Part shown: one piece after another, positions 53,560-59,946 of the stretch
Layout of the letters: each line of letters opens with the position of its first letter
Position numbering within the stretch: position 1 is the first letter of the stretch
Assembly: GCA_900557555.1 (NCBI GenBank)
Contig: USTH01000002.1
Span: 1-59,946, forward strand
Origin: an uncultured Prevotellaceae bacterium
GTDB lineage: Bacteria; Bacteroidota; Bacteroidia; Bacteroidales; Bacteroidaceae
Direction of reading: 5' to 3'
DNA: 59,946 bases
The notes under the pieces: generated by a model
Told to the model about the DNA's origin: nothing
Database searches by the model: none
The model's input: the letters and a program-made list of their open reading frames with translations, nothing else
Made by a program: the position numbers and the translations under genes

Positions 53560-56379
53560 ATGCCATTACAAAGTGAAGCAGCCCTTGAAAACGGACTTAT
53601 AGCTACTCTTCAAAAGATGAACTACGAGTATGTTCACATTGAGGAGGAGAAGAACCTGTCTGCCAATTTCAAAAAGCAGTTGGAAAAGCACAACAAAAAG
53701 GAACTGGAGGAACTTGGCCGCACAGAGTTTACTGAGGCAGAGTTTGAGAAGATACTAATCTATCTCGAAGGTGGCACTCGCTTTGAAAAGGCAAAGAAAC
53801 TACGTGACCTCTTTCCTCTTGAACTGGAAAACGGTGAACGCCTATGGGTGGAGTTCTTGAACCGTACCCACTGGTGTCAGAACGAGTTTCAAGTTTCCAA
53901 TCAGATTACGGTTGAAGGTAGAAAGAAGTGTCGTTATGATGTAACGATACTCATCAACGGTTTGCCTTTAGTTCAAATAGAACTGAAACGCAGAGGCGTA
54001 GAGTTGAAACAGGCATACAACCAGATACAACGCTACCACAAGACTTCTTTTCATGGTCTGTTTGATTACATCCAACTGTTCGTCATATCCAATGGTGTGA
54101 ACACACGCTATTTCTCTAACAACCCAAATAGCGGCTATAAATTCACCTTCAACTGGACAGATGCTGCCAATGTGCCTTTCAATGACTTGGAAAAGTTTGC
54201 CACAGTGTTCTTCGACAAATGTACATTAGGCAAGATTATCGGCAAGTACATTGTATTGCATGAAGGTGACAAATGCTTGATGGTGCTTCGCCCTTATCAG
54301 TTCTATGCCGTGGAGAAGATTCTTGACCGTGTAGAAAACTCCAATGACAACGGCTATATCTGGCACACTACAGGTGCCGGAAAGACCTTGACATCATTCA
54401 AAGCTGCTCAACTCGTCTCCGAATTGGACGATGTAGACAAAGTGATGTTTGTTGTTGACCGCCACGACCTCGACACTCAGACGCAAGCCGAATACGAGGC
54501 TTTTGAGCCCGGGGCCGTTGACAGCACTGACAATACAGACGAACTTGTGAAGCGACTGCATAGCAATTCTAAGATAATAATCACCACCATACAAAAACTC
54601 AATGCCGCTGTAAGCAAGCAGTGGTACAGTAATCGTATTGAGGAAATACGACATTCACGCATCGTTATGATCTTCGATGAATGTCACCGAAGCCATTTCG
54701 GTGAATGCCATAAGAACATCGTGAAGTTCTTCGACAACACGCAGGTATTCGGCTTTACTGGCACACCTATCTTTGTTGAGAATGCCGTAGACGGACATAC
54801 CACAAAGGAAATCTTCGGCAACTGTCTTCACAAATACTTGATAAAGGATGCCATTGCCGATGAAAATGTGCTTGGTTTTCTTGTGGAGTATTACCACGGC
54901 AATGAGGATGTGGATAATGCCGACCAAGACCGCATGACGGAGATTGCCAAATTCATCCTTAATAATTTCAACAAGTCAACATTTGACGGTGAGTTTGACG
55001 CGTTGTTTGCCGTGCAGTCTGTGCCGATGCTTATCCGTTATTACAAGATATTCAAGAGCCTCAATCCGAAGATAAGGATTGGAGCAGTGTTCACATATGC
55101 TGCCAACAGTAGTCAAGACGATGAACAGACAGGCATGAACACTGGTGGTTATGTGAGTGACAGCACAGGTGAGGCTGACGAACTGCAAGCTATTATGGAT
55201 GACTATAATAATATGTATGGAACAAGTTTCACTACAGAAAACTTCCGTGCATACTACGACGACATCAACCTGCGCATGAAGAAAAAGAAGGCAGATATGA
55301 AGCCTCTCGACCTCTGCTTGGTTGTCGGTATGTTCCTTACAGGCTTCGACAGCAAGAAGCTCAACACGCTCTATGTTGACAAAAATATGGAATATCATGG
55401 TTTGTTGCAAGCGTTCAGCCGTACCAACCGTGTGTTGAATGAGAAGAAACGTTTCGGCAAGGTGGTATGTTTCCGTGACTTGAAGAGCAAGGTGGACGAA
55501 TCCATCAAACTTTTCAGCAATGGCAATCCAATAGAAGACATTGTGCGTCCCCCATTTGATGATGTCAAGAAAAACTATCAGGAACTGACAAAGGACTTCT
55601 TGGAGCATTACCCTGCGCCCCACTATGTGGACTATTTGCAAAGTGAGAACGACAAGAAACTGTTCATCCTTGCCTTCCGTGACATCATCAAGAAACACGC
55701 AGAGATACAGGTATATGATGAGTTTGAAGAGGATGCTCCAGACCTCGGGATGAGCGAGCAGCAGTTTATGGATTTTCGCAGCAAGTATCTTGACATTCAC
55801 GACAGCATTCCTACTGTGCCACAGCCCAAGCCTGGCCCTGTTGCCCCCGTGGAGCCGGAGCCATCAATTTCCGACATTGACTTCTGCCTGGAACTTCTGC
55901 ATAGTGACATTATTAATGTTGCCTATATATTGGAGTTGATTGCAGACCTTAATCCATACAGTGAGGACTATCCAGAGAAGCGTAAGCACATCATCGACAC
56001 CATGATAAAGGATGCAGAACTTCGAAGTAAGGCAAAACTCATTGACGGCTTTATCCAGAAGAATGTGGATGATGACTGTGACAACTTCATGGCTCGCAAA
56101 CAAAAGGTAGACGGCACAAGCGACCTCGAAGAACGGTTGAACAATTACATCGTCACAGAGCGCAACAATGCCGTCAATACGCTTGCCAAGGAAGAGGATT
56201 TGGATGTGTCTGTTCTCAATCATTATCTCTCAGAATATGACTACCTGCAAAAGGAACAGCCAGAAATCATACAAGAGGCATTGAAAGAGAAACACTTGGG
56301 ACTAATAAAAAAGCGCAAGGCTTTAACAAGAATACTCGACCGACTGCGTTCTATAATTAGAACTTATTCTATGTGTTAA
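53560..56379 (+). CDS. hsdR: Type I restriction enzyme R subunit
   Basis: Translocase and nuclease subunit of a type I restriction system. It has 939 residues, near the lower end of the family range. The N-terminal nuclease carries a PD-(D/E)xK site (YDVTILINGLPLVQIELK, about 125-145). The SF2 helicase has Walker A TTGAGKT (Lys275) and DECH (373-376), then FGFTGTP and AFSRTNRV further on. The helical C terminus joins HsdM/HsdS. It needs HsdS for target recognition; that gene is not in the window. Confidence 0.95.
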   Translation: MPLQSEAALENGLIATLQKMNYEYVHIEEEKNLSANFKKQLEKHNKKELEELGRTEFTEAEFEKILIYLEGGTRFEKAKKLRDLFPLELENGERLWVEFLNRTHWCQNEFQVSNQITVEGRKKCRYDVTILINGLPLVQIELKRRGVELKQAYNQIQRYHKTSFHGLFDYIQLFVISNGVNTRYFSNNPNSGYKFTFNWTDAANVPFNDLEKFATVFFDKCTLGKIIGKYIVLHEGDKCLMVLRPYQFYAVEKILDRVENSNDNGYIWHTTGAGKTLTSFKAAQLVSELDDVDKVMFVVDRHDLDTQTQAEYEAFEPGAVDSTDNTDELVKRLHSNSKIIITTIQKLNAAVSKQWYSNRIEEIRHSRIVMIFDECHRSHFGECHKNIVKFFDNTQVFGFTGTPIFVENAVDGHTTKEIFGNCLHKYLIKDAIADENVLGFLVEYYHGNEDVDNADQDRMTEIAKFILNNFNKSTFDGEFDALFAVQSVPMLIRYYKIFKSLNPKIRIGAVFTYAANSSQDDEQTGMNTGGYVSDSTGEADELQAIMDDYNNMYGTSFTTENFRAYYDDINLRMKKKKADMKPLDLCLVVGMFLTGFDSKKLNTLYVDKNMEYHGLLQAFSRTNRVLNEKKRFGKVVCFRDLKSKVDESIKLFSNGNPIEDIVRPPFDDVKKNYQELTKDFLEHYPAPHYVDYLQSENDKKLFILAFRDIIKKHAEIQVYDEFEEDAPDLGMSEQQFMDFRSKYLDIHDSIPTVPQPKPGPVAPVEPEPSISDIDFCLELLHSDIINVAYILELIADLNPYSEDYPEKRKHIIDTMIKDAELRSKAKLIDGFIQKNVDDDCDNFMARKQKVDGTSDLEERLNNYIVTERNNAVNTLAKEEDLDVSVLNHYLSEYDYLQKEQPEIIQEALKEKHLGLIKKRKALTRILDRLRSIIRTYSMC

Positions 56380-56449
56380 GTATGAGTGATGAGTGAATAA
56401 GGGTTAAGTGTGAGTGATGAGTGAGTAAGTGTTGCCAATCCATCACTTT

Positions 56450-56480
56450 ATCACTAATCACTAAAACATAATACTTAAAT
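56450..56480 (+). repeat. Direct repeat 1 flanking the four-helix-bundle gene
   Basis: Begins ATCACTAATCACTAAAACAT; matches the second copy at 56849-56879 in 29 of 31 positions. Confidence 0.75.
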
Positions 56481-56484
56481 AATT

Positions 56485-56856
56485 ATGAAGCAAAGTATAT
56501 TGAAAGATAAAAGCAAAGGTTTTGCACTAAGAGTCATACGCTTGTACAAGTATTTGTGCGAGGAAAAGAAAGAGTATGTTCTTTCAAAACAGTTACTTAG
56601 AAGTGGGACCAGTATCGGAGCAAACATTTCTGAAGCCTTTTATGGACAAAGCGAAGCTGACTTTGTTGCGAAATTGTCCATATCACAAAAAGAGACAAGT
56701 GAAACCATTTATTGGTTAGAGTTATTGCATGAGAGTGAATACTTAAAAGATAATGAATTTGATAGTGTTTATAATGATGCTGAGGAACTCATCAAATTAT
56801 TGACTTCCTCAATAAAAACCATTAAGGGGAAAACTGCCCAAAGGCTTAATCACTAA
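56485..56856 (+). CDS. Four-helix-bundle protein (TIGR02436 / rRNA-intron-ORF type)
   Basis: Protein of 123 residues of the four-helix-bundle family first known from 23S rRNA intervening sequences. Signatures are SKQLLRSGTSIGANISEA, YGQSEADFVAKLSISQKE and ETIYWLELLHESEYL. The function is unknown; relatives form pentamers that bind nucleic acids. It sits between hsdR and hsdM and is flanked by ~30-base direct repeats, which suggests a movable cassette. Its stop lies inside the second repeat. Confidence 0.9.
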   Translation: MKQSILKDKSKGFALRVIRLYKYLCEEKKEYVLSKQLLRSGTSIGANISEAFYGQSEADFVAKLSISQKETSETIYWLELLHESEYLKDNEFDSVYNDAEELIKLLTSSIKTIKGKTAQRLNH

Positions 56857-56881
56857 TCACTAAAACTTAATACTTAATATG
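56849..56881 (+). repeat. Direct repeat 2 flanking the four-helix-bundle gene
   Basis: Begins ATCACTAATCACTAAAACTT and runs into the hsdM start codon at 56879. Copy of 56450-56480. Confidence 0.75.
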
Positions 56882-58432
56882 AGCGAAGAATTACAACAGA
56901 AACTCCGTGACCAACTTTGGGAAGTTGCCAACAAACTGCGTGGCAATATGTCTGCCAGTGACTTCATGTACTTCACCCTTGGCTTTATCTTTTACAAGTA
57001 TTTGTCAGAGAAGATTGAGAAGCACGCCAACAATGCGTTGGTTGACGACGAGGTAACGTTCAAGGAACTGTGGGCTATGGAGAAGGACGAAGACGTAGAG
57101 GCGTTGCAGGAAGAAGTAAAAACAGAATGTCTGGAAAACATCGGCTACTTCATTGAGCCAACCTTTCTGTTCTCGTATGTCATTGAGAGTATTAAGAAAA
57201 AGGAAAACATCCTGCCTATGCTCGAACGCTCATTGAAGCGTATTGAGGACAGCACCCTCGGACAAGACAGCGAAGAAGACTTTGGCGGACTGTTTTCAGA
57301 CATTGACCTGGCTTCGCCCAAGTTGGGCAAGACTACCGAAGACAAGAACACTTTGGTAAGCAATGTGCTTCTTGCTCTTGACGATATTGACTTTGGTGTG
57401 GAAGCATCGCAAGAGATTGACATTCTCGGTGATGCCTACGAATATATGATTAGCCAATTTGCCGCTGGGGCTGGCAAGAAAGCCGGAGAGTTCTACACTC
57501 CTCAGGAAGTGAGTCGCATCTTAGCAGAGATTGTAACCATAGGTCACGCTCGTCTGCGTAATGTCTATGACCCTACTTGCGGTAGTGGTTCGTTGTTGCT
57601 CCGTGCTGCAAGCATCGGTCATGCCAACGAGATTTTCGGACAAGAGAAGAATCCCACGACCTATAACCTGGCTCGTATGAATATGCTTCTTCATGGCATC
57701 AAGTTCAGCAACTTCCGCATAGAGAATGGCGATACTTTGGAGGCTGATGCTTTTGGAGATACTCAGTTTGATGCGGTTGTGGCTAATCCTCCGTTCTCTG
57801 CCGAATGGAGCGCTGCCGACAAGTTCAACAACGATGACCGTTTCAGCAAGGCAGGACGCTTGGCACCACGCAAGACTGCCGACTATGCCTTTATTCTCCA
57901 CATGATTTACCACCTTAATGAGGGCGGCACGATGGCTTGTGTCGCTCCGCATGGCGTACTTTTCCGTGGCAATGCAGAAGGAGTTATCCGCCGTTTCCTC
58001 ATTGAGAAGAAGAACTATGTGGATGCCATCATCGGACTCCCTGCCAATATCTTCTATGGTACAAGTATCCCTACCTGTATCCTGGTGTTCAAGAAATGCC
58101 GTAAGGAGGATGACAACATCTTATTTATTGATGCCAGCAAGGAGTTTGAAAAGGTAAAGACCCAGAACAAGCTCCGTGAGCAACATATTCAAAAGATAGT
58201 AGATACCTATCGTGAGCGTACGGAGATAGAAAAATACAGCCATCTTGCCACTCTGCAAGAAGTAGCTGAGAACGACTACAATCTCAACATTCCTCGTTAT
58301 GTAGATACTTTCGAGGAAGAAGAACCTATCGACATTCATGCTGTCATGAAGGAAATCAAGGAGCTGGAAGCTAAACGAGCCGGCCTTGACAAGGAGATTG
58401 AAGGCTATTTGAAAGAGTTGGGATTGGTTTAA
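56879..58432 (+). CDS. hsdM: Type I restriction-modification methyltransferase M subunit
   Basis: Adenine-N6 methyltransferase of a type I system, 517 residues. GEFYTPQEVSRIL, the SAM motif DPTCGSGSLLL (Asp231) and the catalytic NPPF (303-306) are all present. The N-terminal helical HsdM_N domain is 1-165. It acts with HsdS and HsdR. It follows the four-helix-bundle gene and precedes the YhcG-type nuclease by 33 bases. Confidence 0.97.
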   Translation: MSEELQQKLRDQLWEVANKLRGNMSASDFMYFTLGFIFYKYLSEKIEKHANNALVDDEVTFKELWAMEKDEDVEALQEEVKTECLENIGYFIEPTFLFSYVIESIKKKENILPMLERSLKRIEDSTLGQDSEEDFGGLFSDIDLASPKLGKTTEDKNTLVSNVLLALDDIDFGVEASQEIDILGDAYEYMISQFAAGAGKKAGEFYTPQEVSRILAEIVTIGHARLRNVYDPTCGSGSLLLRAASIGHANEIFGQEKNPTTYNLARMNMLLHGIKFSNFRIENGDTLEADAFGDTQFDAVVANPPFSAEWSAADKFNNDDRFSKAGRLAPRKTADYAFILHMIYHLNEGGTMACVAPHGVLFRGNAEGVIRRFLIEKKNYVDAIIGLPANIFYGTSIPTCILVFKKCRKEDDNILFIDASKEFEKVKTQNKLREQHIQKIVDTYRERTEIEKYSHLATLQEVAENDYNLNIPRYVDTFEEEEPIDIHAVMKEIKELEAKRAGLDKEIEGYLKELGLV

Positions 58433-58465
58433 GTGTTATGTATAAAGGTTCAGTGATTAGGTGTT

Positions 58466-59563
58466 ATGGCAGACAAGAACAATATACCGCAGTTTGTGAA
58501 TAGCGATTCTTTCATGGCAGACAAGAACTATGTGAAGTGGTTGTCTGACTTGAAGAAACGCTTCCGTATGACACAGCTCAAAGCAGCTGTCAAAGTGAAT
58601 ACGGAAATGCTCAAATTCTATTGGAGTTTGGGCGAGGACATCTGTGAGAAGCAGAAACACTATAAGTGGGGCGCAAAGGTTGTTGACAGGCTTAGTCTTG
58701 ATATGCGCTCAGAGTTCCCTCAGAGTGAGGGATTTTCCCGAACAAACCTATATGACATAAAAAGGTGGTTTATATTCTATTCCAGCCAGATAGAAATAGT
58801 CCACCAAGCTGGTGGACTATTACAAAAAGTGGATAATAGCAATACCCCAATACCTGAAATATTGCTTTGTGTGCCTTGGCGTCACCAAACGTTTATTGTT
58901 TCCAAATGCGCTACAATTCCTGCTGCCTTGTTCTATCTCAATAAAGTTGTAGAGGGCAACATGAGCCGTACAGAGTTGGAGCATGTGGTTAAGGCTCAAT
59001 TGTACGAGCACACAGGCAAGGCTTTGAATAACTTTGATGTTACATTGCCACAACCTCAAAACGCATTGGCAACAGAGATTATCAAAGATCCTTATAAGTT
59101 GGATTTCTTCTCATTACCAAGAAAGTTCAGTGAAATGGACTTGGAGAACAAGTTGGCAACGAACATCACTCGCTTCCTTTTGGAATTGGGTAAAGGATTC
59201 GCTTATGTAGGTAGACAGATGGAACTTGACACCCCAAGTGGTAAATCATACTTCCCCGACATGGTATTCTATCATACACGGCTGAAATGCTATGTGGTAG
59301 TGGAACTGAAGATTGTGGATTTTATGCCAGAGTTCATTGGCAAACTGAATTTCTACGTTTCGGCTGCTGACGAGTTACTTAGAGGCGAAGGAGACAATCC
59401 AAGCATCGGTATTCTTCTTTGCAAGGACAAAGATTCGTCCGTTGTGGAATGGTCTCTGCGTGGCATTACCACTCCGTTAGGTGTGGCAAGTTATCAGTTG
59501 CAAGAGGTTTATGAGAGGACATTACTCGAAATAAAGCAGGAAGCCTCTGAGGAAGAAAAATAA
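58466..59563 (+). CDS. YhcG/DUF1016 PD-(D/E)xK nuclease
   Basis: Protein of 365 residues. The N-terminal DUF1016 part (about 20-165) has FYWSLGEDICEKQ and FSRTNLYDIKRW. The C-terminal nuclease has Asp265 (FPDMVFYH) and Glu280-x-Lys282 (VVVELKI), a complete PD-(D/E)xK site. This family is common beside type I restriction genes and may be an accessory endonuclease or mobile-element-linked. No partner beyond hsdM is seen before the window ends. Confidence 0.88.
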   Translation: MADKNNIPQFVNSDSFMADKNYVKWLSDLKKRFRMTQLKAAVKVNTEMLKFYWSLGEDICEKQKHYKWGAKVVDRLSLDMRSEFPQSEGFSRTNLYDIKRWFIFYSSQIEIVHQAGGLLQKVDNSNTPIPEILLCVPWRHQTFIVSKCATIPAALFYLNKVVEGNMSRTELEHVVKAQLYEHTGKALNNFDVTLPQPQNALATEIIKDPYKLDFFSLPRKFSEMDLENKLATNITRFLLELGKGFAYVGRQMELDTPSGKSYFPDMVFYHTRLKCYVVVELKIVDFMPEFIGKLNFYVSAADELLRGEGDNPSIGILLCKDKDSSVVEWSLRGITTPLGVASYQLQEVYERTLLEIKQEASEEEK

Positions 59564-59626
59564 GAATGTTTGAAATCTTCCACAAGCTATGGAAGATTTT
59601 GTCTACCAAGTTGGTGGACAGATAAA

Positions 59627-59739
59627 ACCATGTAACTGGCATGTAACTGAAAGACTCAAAAAAGCATTAAAGATAGCTCAAACCTCTGTTATAATGGGGC
59701 ATAAAGCATATAACTACCATGTAACTGGCATGTAACTGA
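59627..59739 (+). repeat. Two identical 24-base direct repeats
   Basis: Copies at 59627-59650 and 59716-59739 begin ACCATGTAACTGGCATGTAA; each is itself a near-tandem of ATGTAACTG. Start-to-start distance is 89 bases. Confidence 0.8.
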
Positions 59740-59821
59740 GCCATGATTGATGAACTTAAATTAAGGATTAGAAATGATAACGACAATAAATAACAAACAT
59801 AAGAAACTCAATTTTTCGAAT

Positions 59822-59946
59822 GAGCGAGAGCAGAGCCAAGCTTGCTTGAACTCTGCCGAGCATGAGAAAAATCAAGGACGAAAAGTCCTTAATGTCCCAA
59901 ATAAGCGAGAGCAGAACCAAACTTGTTTGGATTCTGCCGAGCGTGA
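59822..59946 (+). repeat. Two copies of a 44-base palindromic unit
   Basis: Units at 59822-59865 and 59903-59946 share GCGAGAGCAGA near the start and CTGCCGAGC at the end, with inner arms that pair (CAAGC/GCTTG; CAAAC/GTTTG). The changes in the two arms compensate, which keeps the hairpin. Confidence 0.75.

Larger units (their letters stand above)
59564..59946. other. Repeat-rich stretch at the right edge
   Basis: No gene is visible. It holds two identical 24-base repeats (59627-59650 and 59716-59739) and two copies of a 44-base palindromic unit (59822-59865 and 59903-59946), with a perfect hairpin AAGGAC/GTCCTT (59874-59890) between the last two. Confidence 0.6.

Noticed and set aside
53560..56379. 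Truncated hsdR
   Set aside because: At 939 residues it is short for the family but has the nuclease, all helicase motifs checked and a helical C-terminal domain in one frame, so I treat it as complete.
56400..56480. Tandem GAGTGATGAGTGA-like repeats as a phase-variation tract
   Set aside because: The short GAGTGATGAGTGA copies are few and imperfect and lie between genes, not inside a frame or a promoter spacer.
59627..59946. CRISPR array at the right edge
   Set aside because: Only two copies of each unit, of different types, without regular spacers and without cas genes.

Overview
The window is a chromosomal segment of a Bacteroidetes bacterium, most likely order Bacteroidales and probably a Prevotella-like member of Prevotellaceae. 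The evidence is consistent. Promoters match the Bacteroidetes form TTTG-N19-21-TAnnTTTG at several genes. PorX and PorW, core parts of the type IX secretion system (T9SS), are encoded side by side. Several secreted proteins end in tails that resemble T9SS sorting domains. BACON, M60 and sulfatase glycobiology genes are present. The genus is inferred; no rRNA gene is present to confirm it.

Layout: (1) 1-3574, minus: a long secreted dockerin-bearing protein cut by the window edge. (2) 3762-3943, plus: a promoter followed by a strong hairpin and T-run, a candidate small RNA. (3) 3947-10142, minus: CTP synthase, a fused endo/exonuclease-phosphatase plus purple-acid-phosphatase-like protein, and a UDP-sugar pair (ugd-galE). 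(4) 10474-18036, minus: a probable operon aroA, small membrane protein, zinc/manganese permease, porW, porX, tsaE, with tRNA-Pro(GGG) divergent from its promoter. (5) 18658-26500, minus: DNA repair methyltransferase, CYTH protein, a 46-residue membrane protein, release factor 2 whose frameshift site has decayed, acyl-CoA ligase, and two transporters. (6) 26820-30393, plus: two acyltransferases resembling the glycine-lipid pair, a cation efflux protein and a methyltransferase. (7) 30680-40117, minus: a metallo-beta-lactamase protein, DUF1294, SUI1 factor, and a division/wall cluster murG-murC-ftsQ-ftsA-yqeY-ftsZ-ftsZ with two complete ftsZ genes in tandem. (8) 40602-52924, plus: a secreted glycan/glycoprotein locus with two DUF3472-like paralogues, a YitT membrane protein, a serine-type sulfatase, a leucine-rich-repeat protein and an M60 mucinase-type peptidase with BACON and CBM32-like domains. 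(9) 53201-59946, plus: a restriction island with an XRE regulator, hsdR, a four-helix-bundle gene between direct repeats, hsdM and a YhcG-type nuclease. The island ends in clustered palindromic repeats; hsdS is not in the window.

How they work together: regions 1 and 8 encode exported proteins, and region 4 encodes part of the machinery (PorW) and regulation (PorX) that could export those with sorting tails. Region 7 builds peptidoglycan precursors and the Z ring. A family of short palindromes sharing a GTCRTTAG-like core lies behind the 3' ends of genes at four places.

Most worth follow-up are the tandem ftsZ genes, the M60/sulfatase/DUF3472 locus, the candidate small RNA at 3802-3943, the decayed prfB frameshift signal, the palindrome families and the cassette-like four-helix-bundle gene. 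I found no CRISPR array, rRNA, transposase or phage genes.
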